From Mactromeris polynyma (lineage: Eukaryota > Mollusca > Bivalvia > Venerida > Mactridae), in contig JASFXZ010000001.1 of NCBI GenBank assembly GCA_032209605.1, positions 41,792,619-41,856,618 on the forward strand: a stretch of 64,000 nucleotides of DNA. Reading direction: 5' to 3'. The notes beneath the pieces are model-generated. The model saw nothing but the letters and a program-made list of their open reading frames with translations. It was not told where the DNA came from and did not search any database. The position numbers and the translations under genes were made by a program. Below, piece by piece: positions 22,401 to 34,600 of this stretch (positions are counted from its first letter, which is position 1; every line of letters starts with the position of its first letter).

Positions 22401-24048
22401 AAAGACAAGTAGAAATAAATGCAATGAAATGATGCACGAGTCATGGCAAAAACTTTTTCCAACATTTGTTATATCTGATACTTAAAACTGAGATTTATTT
22501 GGTATTACATTAAAACTGCATTGAAACTAAACATATGCCAACACGCTAAACAAGAGATAAAACCCAGAAAATACAGGTAGACATATATTAAACGGCATTG
22601 GTGCTTAAGGTAGAGTAATTTGAGGAGATATACGGCAATAATGGTAAGCAGAAAGACTAATACCAGCCGTGTATCAATACTTAGTTGCATCAAGCAATTT
22701 GACGATACATGATGTGTTTTTATTAGAAGTAATAAATAACCCGACGATCATTTTTTATTCCGAACATAAAAAATCTATGTAACATTTGCGACTGGCATGT
22801 TCTCTGTTATAGTCACTGATTGGGACGGTGTATCCGTGATATCAATCTTCCCGTGATATTCACACAATGATTTATTGCCATTTGATAACATATTTCTAAC
22901 TAGCTCTCTCCAGCATTATGGTACACGGTAGTTCATTGTTACTTGTTTGCTTTGACAACTAATTTGATGAAGTGAACGATAGCGTGTATTTATCTATGGA
23001 GAATTTCAAGTTTGATCGCAATGGTGTCTGTTATCTAAGAAATAACGGTATATCTGCGCTGAAGAACACGGACATGCTTCGTTATCACATAAAATCTACT
23101 CTTCATACATGGCGTCCTATTGTTCTATCTGCTACAATTATTTTACCAACAGGAAAACATCACTAATATTGGATGTATAACACGATGGATTGATTAATAA
23201 AACAGTTCTTACTAGAAGTTGCTTGTCATTGCACTCACGCAGCTTACAGATCGCTAACAACATTTTCGAGATAATATATCACACAGATGGTGTTGTTTTA
23301 TTATCCATACAAATGTCACCATTATGTCGACTTTACAATTTGCATAGCAGTTTTCCTTTCTCCGAATCAAATATAGGCACATTTATTGAGAACAATCTTA
23401 CATTAACGTGCAATATGACACCCACAGTTTCAGCAACTGATTGCTTACAATAGGCAAGTTTCTCTCAGAGGAAATCAATCCTTAAAAAGACATTTTCTCA
23501 GATTGTTACAACAAGCATGCAAATTGCAGATATCGTAAACTAGCACATTTAGTTTATTTTGATTTCCTCGACGGATAAATCTTAAATAATACGACCAATA
23601 CAAGTGATGTCAAAATCACCAAAATTACGACACAATGTAAATGAACCATTTCTAGTCAGAACGTTATTTGGCAGGACTTTTTGCTGAAGTCAACGGAACA
23701 TTAAATTAAGTTTCAGCTAAATTACCATGTTGCAATTTCAATAATGGCGGAAACATAAATTCGAACATAAACATCATGTTTCAGCTATAAGCTTTCGATA
23801 CAATGAAATGTTCATAGAGTCTGTGATAAAAGACTGTAATACACAGCGCAAACTTACGAGAGCTTCCCTCACACGAGCAACAACTCTATTCAACAACAAT
23901 AACGATTGTTCATGTAGTTAAAATGAATTACCAATTTAACTTCTCTAAAGCATGAGTCTCTCAACGTTACAGTCTTAATATTCGTAACCCGAATGGATTT
24001 TACTATATTTTAATACAATATATGTGTCAACAATATATACACGCATGT
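22401..24048. other. Non-coding stretch
   Basis: No supported gene was found. A minus-strand frame from the ATG at 22688-22690 encodes a short hydrophobic peptide (MQLSIDTRLVLVFLLT...) that resembles a signal peptide. The nearest GT donor gives the wrong phase for the Ig exon at 5473, so I did not call it. Confidence 0.4.
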
Positions 24049-24280
24049 CGTCCCCCTAATTTCGAGAACCCCGTAACTCAATTTTTCAGTATTTGGTATC
24101 GTTGAAACCGTTGTTCCAAGCTCTTTCTATCGATACTACCTATATTGTTCTGGAATGCACATAACTTAAAAAAATGCAATTCTATAACCCCTATGTAACA
24201 AAACTACAGGAGGGTAAAACATTTTAAAAAATCTCAAAAAGACGAAACACAAGTTATGGGGTTCTGGAAATAATGCGACG
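24049..24280 (+). mobile_element. MITE family M2, copy with both termini
   Basis: This 232-bp element has imperfect inverted termini of about 30 bp. The left end has AATTTCGAGAACCCCGTAAC and the right end, read inward, has TTATTTCCAGAACCCCATAA. Both start CGTC. A truncated inverted copy is at 17751-17946. The superfamily is uncertain, and no clear target duplication was identified. Confidence 0.75.
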
Positions 24281-24712
24281 ATGTTATACAGAATTATCTT
24301 ACATTAATCAGAAAGGTGGTACTACTTTCATACAAGAGTCTTAAGCAAAAATAGTTTCGATTGCGTTTTCTAAAACAAAGTATAGTACATTGCCATACTG
24401 TTGCAGGTTTAGCAACTTATTTACCAGAGATAAAGACTATACAAAACATGTTACACATAATGAAAATCATTGAGTAAATGTTTTAACATATATACGTAAT
24501 TAACTTAATAAAACGTCTCACCAACAACACGATTACAGCGATATACCTAAGAAGGCATAGTATTTTGGACGCGTTGTGAAAGACTATTAATTCAGATAAA
24601 ATGTTTTGTTTCTATTTGAGCTCAAATCGTAATACGTAAAGCTCTATATGGCAATATTTTGTTACGGTATTTTTCTAGCGATATGTCAAAACTCTGTATC
24701 TTTAGGACTAAA

Positions 24713-25038
24713 ATATATTTGTTTCAGGTTTTATGCCCCCCCCCCCCCCAATAGGGTAGGTAGGTAGACATTTGCTTTCTTTTGGATATTTTTTTTTATT
24801 TCCAAACGCAGCAAATTAAACATAGATTAGAACGGACGCTGACATTTTGTTTAATAAAGGCGAATATAACGCTCTATAGCTGTACTACTCGTAAAGCGTA
24901 AAAAAAACTGGGCAAAATAATTTTACCAAAAAGAAGAAAGTTTACCAAAAATTAAAAAAAATGTAAACACGCGAAAAACAGTTCTATGGTCGGGGCCAAA
25001 AAATAGGGTAGGTCGGGAAACCAGAAACAAACATATTG
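24713..25038. mobile_element. Inverted-terminus element with poly-C, MITE-like
   Basis: The left end TATTTGTTTCAGGTTT and the inverted right end TATGTTTGTTTCTGGTTT match. Inside them, AATAGGGTAGGTAGG on the left and AATAGGGTAGGTCGGG on the right are direct in sequence rather than inverted. A run of about 14 C follows the left end. The A-rich interior has no coding. Elements with the terminus TTTCTGGTTTCCCGACCTAC are, as I recall, common in bivalve genomes; this is unchecked. Confidence 0.6.
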
Positions 25039-25604
25039 TTTACGCCTTATGACAATAGTCCAAGCCTTTCGGACGACTAGTCGTAATTGTGTTTAGGCAT
25101 TCCTTTATCCGATGTCTTCATCTTGCGAAAAACACAAATAATGTAAAGTTGACCTCACGGTGAATAATTATTATTTATTGTTGAGACATAACTGTACGTG
25201 ACAGATGTATTACACAAGTCCCACGTACGAAATGACATTAGTTGATTCGTTCAATACATCATGCAACCCATCAAACTGCAACCTCAATGAGATTATGTGT
25301 TGTTTTTCTTTTTCTCCAAGATAAAACGTGACCAATTCTACTCAATCGATTGGCGTTTCTTTTCCTATCATTGTTACGCGACAGCCACATTCATCGAGAC
25401 ACAGAAGTGTCGCATTTTACGGACAACCGACAATATTTCAGGTATTTGGAGACTGTGGCTACTTGTAGCAGAAATAGTGCTGCCACATTGTTATGACACT
25501 CGCCATGAAAATAAATATACCCAGTCACATTAACCAAATACCAGAACAATAGGTCATACTACTCCCCTTGTTTTGCAAGCAACGTAGATACTATATCACC
25601 CTTT

Positions 25605-25690
25605 TGTATGAATCTGCAATGTCCTGGGACTGAATCCGCGACCTGCGAACACTCTACCACTGAGCTACCGGGTAAGCTGAGTGTGAGAGT
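25605..25690 (-). mobile_element. tRNA-like SINE head or tRNA pseudogene
   Basis: The minus strand reads CCCGGTAGCTCAGTGGTAGA followed by G, a good A-box, and then GGATTCAGTCCCAGGAC, a B-box-like T-arm. The region between them is too short for a normal anticodon arm, and no matching acceptor stem is present. A functional tRNA is therefore unlikely. Confidence 0.6.
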
Positions 25691-26452
25691 TAAACATATA
25701 TTGTTATACATTTGACTGAAGTGAAAGTGGCATCATCAGGCGTTACTAGAACTATTGTCTGTATTTTTAGGACCATAGACACCTGCAAACTAGGTAGAAG
25801 AACACATTTTTAATATACTCTTGTCATCATGAAGATTCTCCATTTGTCAGCAACTAACATCACACATTCCATCGTGTTGATACCGCTTGCTAATATGTTA
25901 GGTTATTTTACCATACATTAGCAATTATTGTCAACATGTGTTATTGTGATCTAGGTACAGCAACCCATCCCGAAATTATACTAGAAGCCAAAGAATGTGC
26001 GGAAAATGTCTAGTGGTATAAGCTGTTGAAATGTAAGGTAATTGTAGCCGTACAACAATACAAGCTACTTAAATCACTCAATATAATGGTTTGTGATCAA
26101 AAACAGAAACCTATTGTCTATATCGAGTGCATACTGTTACAGAAAGGACTATCAAATTTAAGATATGATAACCTTTGTGGAAATAGAATATTATCTTACT
26201 ATCATTGAACCCACATAAGTAACAGGCACAGACATATGTGTGAAACGATTCTCGAATACTGCGGTAGATAAGATTGCCATTTTGGTCTATAGAGAGCAAA
26301 GGAGGAAAACAAAGCATTGACGGAAAGTCAGTCAAGCAAATGCTTTAATGCGAGACGGAAAATGTGGTACCTGTTAGGCATACATATCGTGTCATATATC
26401 AATGATTTATGTATATAAACATACACAGAAAACATAGTACATATTCATCGTT

Positions 26453-27395
26453 AAACCGCATTTGATACAACGGTAAAAATGTCTCTTAGACACGTTAACC
26501 GCATTTGATACAACGGTAAAAATGTCTCTTAGGCACGTTAACCGCATTTGATACAACGGTAAAAATGTCTCTTAGACACGTTAACCGCATTTGATACAAC
26601 GGTAAAAATGTCTCTTAGACACGTTAACCGCATTTGATACAACGGTAAAAATGTCTCTGTGACACTTAAACCGCATTTGACACAACGGTAAAAATGTCTC
26701 TGTGACACTTAAACCGCATTTGATACAACGGTAAAAATGTCTCTTAGACACGTTAACCGCATTTGACACAACGGTAAAAATGTCTCTTAGACACGTTAAC
26801 CGCATTTGATACAACGGTAAAAATGTCTCTTAGACACGTTAACCGCATTTGATACAACGGTAAAAATGTCTCTTAGACACGTTAACCGCATTTGATACAA
26901 CGGTAAAAATGTCTCTGTGACACTTAAACCGCATTTGACACAACGGTAAAAATGTCTCTTAGACACTTAAACCGCATTTGACACAACGGCAATACTATCT
27001 ATGCGACACTTAAACCGCATTTGATACAACAGAAATAATATCCATGGGACACTTAAACCACATTTGATACAACGGCAATAATATCTCTGCGACACTAAAA
27101 CCACATTTGATACAACGGCAATAATATATATGCGACACTTAAACCACATTTGATACAACGGCAATAACATCTCTGCGACACTAAAACCACATTTGATACA
27201 ACGGCAGTAATATCTATGCGACACTAAACCCACATTTGATACAACGGCAATAATATATATGCGACACTTAAACCACATTTGATACAACGGCAATAATATA
27301 TATGCGACACTAAAATCACATTTGATTCAACGGCAATAGTGTCTCTGTAACACTAAATCCGCAAATAATACAACGGCAATCATGTCTCTGTGACA
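26453..27395. repeat. 43-bp satellite array, about 22 units, two sequence classes
   Basis: The left half (to about 26980) has nearly identical 43-bp units with CGCATTTGATACAACGGTAA and ATGTCTCTTAGACACGTT or GTGACACTTAAAC. The right half has a diverged class with CACATTTGATACAACGGCAA, TAATATCTCTGCGACACTAA and similar. The final units decay (CGCAAATAATACAACGGC). The 43-bp period is not a multiple of 3, so the minus frames across the array change reading each unit and are artefacts. Confidence 0.95.
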
Positions 27396-27420
27396 CTAAA
27401 ATAATAAGTGAAAGCTATTA

Positions 27421-27966
27421 ACATCAATTGTCTGCGTTACAAGTCCTTGTCGAAACTTTCGATGTTTCTAGAAGCCCATTTTGATTTTGAAGTAAAAAAT
27501 ATTAAACTTTAAGGAAAGTTGAACAAAATTGTCTATACGATTTATAAACCAAATACTCCTAGAGCAAACAGTAATTAATTACATAAAATGTGCCCGTATC
27601 AATTTCACTGTCTGATGCACATACAGAAGAGGGTAATACATTGCAATTTTGAGATTCTTGACTAGTTAATCTGATATATTAATTAATTACATGAACGCAG
27701 TATGGACAATAATCGTTCTAAAAATAATCCGAACAATGGTCGATACAATACATGAAAACATAACTAGTAGTTACACCGTAATATAAGTTCAAATTTCAAC
27801 ATGTCGAGAGGAGATGAAATCTCAGTTCTAAGAATACACCCCCAAATACTCAGGTATACAACTTGATATTAGAGATAGACAAATTAACCATTAACAAAGT
27901 ATTATTAGTAATAAAAATATTTCCATACAAGCAATCTTGGACTAAAAGTTCCTGCTTATCCAGCAT
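27421..27966. repeat. Duplicated segment D, copy 1
   Basis: It matches 29249-29936 in the same orientation. Shared words include ACATCAATTG, AGTCCTTGTCG, GATGTTTCTAGAAG, ATTACATAAAATGTG, GTATCAATTTCA and AAATCTCAGTTCTA. This copy lacks the roughly 150-bp R2 insertion of copy 2. Confidence 0.8.
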
Positions 27967-28361
27967 GACTTCAGTATAACACAAACATTCGTTGTATTCA
28001 GAATCTCGGCAATGTATTTGTGACAAGTTGCTTAGAAGGTGTTAATTTGCCAAAGCGCAAGCTATTAACACATGAACTAATTTGTCCCCAAGAACTGTTC
28101 AAACGTCTGACCCTATGATCCCGAATATTGCAAAAGACAAATCGATATACACGAATTAATGTTTGCATTGCGTGTCTGTATTAGGGCTAGACGATCGCGT
28201 AATCATAATTCATCTTGCACTTCAGATAATTATACTATGTTATTACAATATTATATACCTTTAAGTATGTACATTTATGTAAATCCCGAACGTGGGTTGA
28301 GCACGAAATACCTAAACAGCAGGGCAACGTAAATGAACGGTTTATCTATTTATTCTGTGGA

Positions 28362-28700
28362 TTGAAAGAGATATAAATTTGTTGGGGGAACACCACATAC
28401 ATAGTACATTGCCTTCATACTGATACCACAGGGAAACAGCAGCCTACTGAACAGATGGGACTAATGAAGTACAAGGGGTAGCATGTACGGTAATAGGGAA
28501 GAATGAATGTCTGACCGACAGTCAAAACATCAATTAAGAATTTAGGGGGACAATGGTTAAATGGATGGAATACACCAGGGAACAAGCCAAGACAATCAGT
28601 GAACATAAGCCGAGAGGAGGGAGGGAGAACATGAGATTATATCAAGTAAAGGAACTGCACATGGGCAAAGGGGAACTTAACATACATTTAAAACATAAAT
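28362..28700 (+). repeat. Dispersed repeat R2, copy 2 (diverged)
   Basis: It shares GGGGGAACACCACATAC, CAGGGAAACAGCAG and the later GGGGACAATGG / AAGACAATCAG blocks with 18644-18990. It lies between the two copies of segment D. Minus frame 28415-28606 falls inside it and is not called. Confidence 0.55.
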
Positions 28701-29248
28701 AATAACCAGACAGCGATGTACAGCCATGGAACCGTCAGTACAAATACTGGGGTATAAATCGATTTAACACATAGAAAATCAAAATCATAATAATTTACAA
28801 TCAACCACTTTTACTGTTGAATGGGTCTTCAGTATTAACTAAATAAAATAAATCTCATTCATGTACGACCTAATAGTGCTCCATGCTCAATAGCACAATT
28901 GGTCTCTTTCTATTTCTAACCAAAATCTCAAAGAAATTTTTATCGAGTTTGAAAAAAATTATCGCAATATACCTACCAGTAATTGAATCAATTAAAAATG
29001 GAGATTTAAAATTAAAACTTAGAAGCCTTAAGTCAATATTATCAGCGAAATGTCGTACATCGACTTCGATAGAAGTGTCCATGAGTCGAAAAGTGTGAAA
29101 GCCCAGAACAAAATAATAGCACACTCTTTATGTATCTAAAATAATTCGGATATTTTCCTCCTAAAGTTGCTTCCGGGTAATACGAAACATAATTAGTAAT
29201 TCATTATAGGAATACCATTCTGCCTAAAGAAAGGAATACACTTGTTTA

Positions 29249-29936
29249 ACATCAATTGCCTGTGTTGCGAGTCCTTGTCGGAACTGTTGATGTTTCTAGA
29301 AGTCGATCTTGAAGTAAATTAGATTAAACTTCAAGGGGAGTTGAGGAATTATCTATACAGTGTATTAAAACAAACACTCCTAGCGCAAACAGTCACTGGA
29401 TTACATAAAATGTGTCGGTATCAATTTCAGTGTCTAAAGCACATATATTTGAGTTTCAAAAGAAGAGGATAAGACTTCGTCATTGTGAGATTGTTTTCGC
29501 TTGTTAATCCACGATTTTAATCCTTACGGTTATAACGCAGTATGAAACACATTTAGTCCGACCAGACCAAACCTTGCACCCCTATTCCCATACTATTTTT
29601 ACCCTTGCACCTCCACAGTGCCTTATGCTTTGTTTTCCCGGGGGTCTGAGTGGGGAGGCATTGTCTTGTATTTGTGGCGTTCCCTGTTACAACATAATCT
29701 CTCTTTCATAAAAAACCAAAGTATTTTCTCTAACAAACGTTAAACATAGGTAGTAGTCACATTGATATCCGAACTTAAATTAGTCGAGAGAAGATCAAAT
29801 CTCAGTTCTAGGAATACACCTCACATATCCAGGGATTCTGATTGATATTACAGATCGACAAATTGACCATTAACCTCGTTATTAGTAATCACAAGATTTC
29901 CATTCAAATAATCTAATAGTTCCCGCTTATCAGGCA
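29249..29936. repeat. Duplicated segment D, copy 2, interrupted
   Basis: This is the homologue of 27421-27966, about 1.83 kb downstream. It is interrupted at about 29560-29712 by an inverted R2 element that is absent from the corresponding place in copy 1. Confidence 0.8.
29560..29712 (-). mobile_element. Dispersed repeat R2, copy 3, inserted into segment D
   Basis: Read on the minus strand it has GGGAACGCCAC, ATACAAGACAATGCCTCCCC and ATAAGGCACTGTGGAGGTGC, matching 31140-31215 closely. Copy 1 of segment D gives an empty-site comparison, which supports movement of this sequence as a unit. Confidence 0.7.
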
Positions 29937-31099
29937 CACGTTTTCTGTAAGACGAATCCATTAAATCATTGATAAAGGACCGACTTATACCAACAGAAAG
30001 ATACATCAATTTTGTGAAATAACCTTATCTCTGCCGTTCCAAACTTCCTCTGGATTTCTAAACAAACAAAAACAAATAAAACTACCAGATGCGTGTTATT
30101 AATTAATTTTATCGGTCAATCAGCAAACTACATTTCTCCATTTCCTATATATTTCTTAAAGTCCAATGCTATCTGGCGACAAACATCATTAAACTCATAA
30201 TATAATATTGTTTTTATCGGCAGCAAACATTACAATAGTTGTGACTTAAAATTTGGACTTAGATAAAATATGGACCAATAAATTCACATACAGTTCTCAT
30301 TGAAAACAATCTACTACCAACAAGAAAAACGTGTATGCAGACCACTGGATTCCATGCTCGACTTGATTGGTGTTTTAAATAGTGAATTTGCTTTTTCCTT
30401 CCCCGCATGTCTTTCAAAAATAGATATATGCTCTACATGATGATTAAATGTCAAGAGATGACACTTAAAGAGCTGGAATTGACAAAGTTAACAGTACTTT
30501 ATTCACAACGTCGTTTACACAAATTGTAGCACTACCATAACTGTGCAGTTTATTTCATTCTCTGAACGAAATCCCCACACCTTTCATTAAAATGATGAAA
30601 CAGAAGCAACATAATGGCGTTTATGTAACTTCCATTTGGAGATTTTTGTAACTTGCTTAATCGGCAGAAAAGCAACCAGTTTATCGATTGTAAGGAACAA
30701 AAGCCAATCAAACGCTGAAACCATATCCCGCCACGAAAAACGAAGTTTCAAGGCATGATTTTATAGCAGCAAACCCCGCTATTTCAGACAATGATTGCTT
30801 GGTGGGCATCAATCTAGAATTAATAGATATGTCAAAAAGATGCAGCTGCGTACCTTGTAATCATACAATAGGAAAACGTAACCTTGGTAAACTCATATAA
30901 ATATTCATGGGATTGTAATCCTGACAAATCATATACGGGAGAAACAACAGACGACACGCAGAACAACATTGTCAAGTCGGCATAAACTAACAGTGGTTTG
31001 CATAGGTTCATTTGTGCTCGATTCAGTATCCTTTTCAAATTGTTTTTATTTTCAACACAAAAGTAAATGTCACCTACTGATATTAAGGGCATATCCGAG
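29937..31099. other. Non-coding stretch
   Basis: No recognised feature. The overlapping frames at 30832-31107 (minus) and 30969-31382 (plus) have no motif. The plus frame runs through R2 and repeat A. Confidence 0.45.
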
Positions 31100-31225
31100 C
31101 AAGCCATATATTAAAACAGAGAGAATACGTAACCACAGGGAACGCCACATACACAAGACAATACCTCCCCACGCAGACCTCCGGAAAAACAACAATCCAC
31201 AAAACATAAGGCACTTAAGGAGGTC
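31100..31225 (+). repeat. Dispersed repeat R2, copy 4
   Basis: It contains CAGGGAACGCCACATAC, ACAATACCTCCCCACGCAGA then CCTCCGG, and ACATAAGGCACTTAAGGAGG. It is shorter than the copy at 18644 and ends shortly before repeat A begins. Confidence 0.7.
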
Positions 31226-31289
31226 AAACGGTACACATATTAAGTATGTGGCTGTAATATTATTACTGGTGTTATATACGAATCGACAT

Positions 31290-31640
31290 GTTGCTTTAAG
31301 GATATATCTGGCTCATCTGAACATAACGTGTTTCAATTGGCTTCAGTCAGTATTGTTGTTACATGGGCTAAAAGATCTTTAATAACAACCATTGCAATGT
31401 ATAATCGATTTAAAATATTGTTTACCATATTACTAGCAGACAAAACTTGTAATATAGCCTGATTGTTAAAACATATTTTATGATGTACAAACATCTTTAT
31501 TCAACAACATTTTATATGGATCAATACATTATGAGTTCATTCTTTGTTAATGCATGTTTATTGATGTTGTACCTATATGAAATAGGTTTCATGTTTGTTT
31601 AGGTACACAAATGAACAAAAATTGAGTATAATACTTTAAG
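31290..31640. repeat. Dispersed repeat A, copy 2
   Basis: This is the direct-orientation homologue of 275-620. The match runs from CTTTAAGGATATATCTGGCT then CATCTGAAC to ACACAAATGA. Homology stops before any sequence resembling the Ig exon, so the exon itself was not duplicated here. Confidence 0.75.
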
Positions 31641-34600
31641 CTCTTTTTCGCACTTTATTTGCATCATTGCAAAAGAATCTTAAAATGACTGTTAATGGTC
31701 TTTTAATTCACATTCATTGGTCTTGCAATTGTTTAATACATAGTTTAGTTACGGTTCTCACAGGTGGCACAAACGGTTAAGATTAATTAATTCAATGCAA
31801 TTTCAGCCATTTTTGGAAATTATACGTGTTTTATATGCATTGAAATTAAGCCAAGGACGTAGATTTGATAATTGATAATTAATAAATACATGTAAATCAT
31901 TTAATCAAACTAAAGCATTTTGAAACAGTTCATGTCATGGAATTGTTTGAAGTGTGCTCCAATCCCTAGTTGTGTGGGAATGGTGTATTTTTCTATGAGG
32001 TATCTACACCGATGCACTTAATTACCATAGGAACAAATTGAAAAGTGATGTCACACCTTGTCATCTCTAACACTTATACAGAATATAAAGTTTGGCCACT
32101 TTCATCAGATCAGAACCCTTTTAATGTACCGGAAATGTAATTAAAACCCACCATGTGCTTAGACAAATAGCGACAATCCCCAACGGCGTCATTAATGCAG
32201 GAAACAGAATCTGAAACATGAACAATCAAAATGAACAATCGTGTTACGGAAATAGCAGAACAAGCAGAAAATGGAGAAAATGTATTATCCAAGTCCCCTT
32301 TGTAATATAACAACACAACACAGACCCTTTAATAGCCTGGTGACAAGGTAATATCAATTAGTCAGCAAAATGAAATTACAACGTTCACGGCAGTCAGACG
32401 AAGGTCAATATTCCATGTACGTACATAGCTGTAAGCTAATATACTAATTTAGTCTTCCAGCATCAAAGCAATCGAAGATAACTATAATTTCGAAACAAGA
32501 CTTTGCGTAGTTCTCAATCAAACTTGTAAAGTAATTCATGAATAATTAAACATGTGTTGAAATTTATCGATGAATTGTCGTTTTTTTTTGTCCGCGTTTT
32601 CCTGATGCATTTAAATCATAAAAAAAGATTGTCAAATGCGTAAATTTGAGTGGTTATATGTACTTCATCCAATTAATATAACACAGATTAGCATTTGTAT
32701 TTGCATCTGTAACTATAAATCTCTAAATCAGATACTGATTGCCAGTCTCGTAAAGAGCGTTCTTCAAGCCAGAACACTGATAGTGATGCATTCTGATTGC
32801 ATTAAGACTATCAATCGGTTTTTTTTGCATTAAAAAACTTCAATGTTGTTTATGTTGTTAAAGCAAACGTATCAATCCATATTGTGTTACAAAGACAGAC
32901 AATCGGGATAGTAGACGTTTCCATACCTGCACCAAACATTGCTGCTATACAAGTTTACACTATTCCCTATACAAGCACTAGGCAAAATGTCTTTTTCAAT
33001 ATCACAATATTCAATAATTATAATATTGTCGTTGTGTACTAAACCTTGCACAAACTACCGTCTGGCCAGTAAAGTATTGTTGATTTATGATGTTATTCCG
33101 ATGGGAAATATCTTAGATATCATAAAATCTAACGTCGGCATGAAATATGACAACCTTCGTCTAGGCTACTTCAGATATCACATTATCATATTAGGACAGA
33201 AACGGTTTGAAGAAATGAACTAAGAAAGTTAGGGGCGCTCTTTTGAAGCTGTTAGACTTCGTGAATGTTTCCCTAAATCATTGTAATTGTTTTGGAGATA
33301 TTACACAACACATGGACGTTTATTTGATTACGATGCATGCCTTGTAAGGTGACCAGGCACCAACAAATCAGAAAGCAAATAGAGGACGGCTGTCACATTT
33401 GTAAATAGAGCGCACATTCGAACGAAAGGCGTGTGCATATGAAAAATCGTCATAATGCAAAAGTCATTCTTCATGTGGTTGTTGTATAAATTCATGTAAT
33501 CACTAAATGTACTGTCATACACTAAGTCATGCAAAGAAAATAAACACCGTTTTCGTAAGTCGAACTCGTCACTTTACTCCCGAAAAGCGAAAAAACTACA
33601 CGCGTAAAGGGTCATAGCTCCACCAAAATGGTCGATTGTAAACTAAATCCAGCTTCAACTGTATTTTTTTCGGCGCAGCCGTACTAATAAGGTTTTGCTA
33701 TTTGAATATCAGTGCTGTGTAAACCAATCAAATCTTACGTAAACCACCAAGGCAATTTGTCTTCAACCAAACAACGTTTGTAACCTTGACGCGGATTGGT
33801 TTAACCTTTCGATAAAGGGTACGTTACCTTATTGAAATCCACTGAATTACGGTGATTTTTTTTATGTTGCACAACAAATTAACTTTCAAAGTTCTTGTTT
33901 ATTATTCTATACTTTATATGTGCTAAATAAGAATTGATCGCATCGATCGTTTCAAGAGTTGTTGATGGAAAATACATTTAGCACACGAACGGACGGGCAG
34001 GGTAGCACTTTATTCCCCCTTTGCCATTTTTGAATGGCGGGGCATAAATAGTGAGACATGCGAAGTTCACTCGGGCAGTGGTATGAATGTAGACTTTATG
34101 TCAATCAATGGTGATGGTACAATTACAGGCGATTCTACATAGAAACCATGCATAGCATGTCTGCTGCTCAAACAATTTTCGTGTTGTCTGTGTAATCAAT
34201 ATTGTTAAAGCTTTAAACATACCCAAGATTACAATAAATCTGGTACAGATATTTAACGAATCTATTATTTCTGGCCCCTGGGATAGCTAAGACGATAAAA
34301 ACCCACCAGGCTGCAATGAAAACTCTATTGATTAACATTAAAGATGAACCTGACTATAACTCCGTACAATCTGAAACCTTTCTTTCGCTTTAATGGGTGT
34401 TTTGCAAGAAAAACACGTGGATATAAAATATGCTTCGGCAGAGTTAATCTCCATCAAGATTGCATTATTATGCAAAGAAGTTAATTAGTTAACATGGCAA
34501 ATTTCAAGAAATGCGTTGTACAAAATAAATATGTACTTGTTTATAGCTAAGTCTTGATTTTAATTTCATAGTTTGTTTTCAAGCAAATGTCGGATTATTA

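Noticed and set aside
22505..22693. Signal-peptide exon for the Ig gene (MQLSIDTRLVLVFLLT...)
   Set aside because: It is hydrophobic and on the right strand, but the nearest GT gives phase 0, whereas the exon at 5473-5606 needs phase 1.
25605..25690. Functional tRNA gene
   Set aside because: A- and B-boxes are present, but the anticodon arm is too short and no acceptor stem can be formed.
26453..27395. CRISPR-like array
   Set aside because: The units are contiguous 43-bp repeats without unique spacers, and the DNA is from an animal.
30969..31382. 137-codon plus-strand frame as a gene
   Set aside because: It runs through repeats R2 and A, has no motif, and overlaps an opposite frame.
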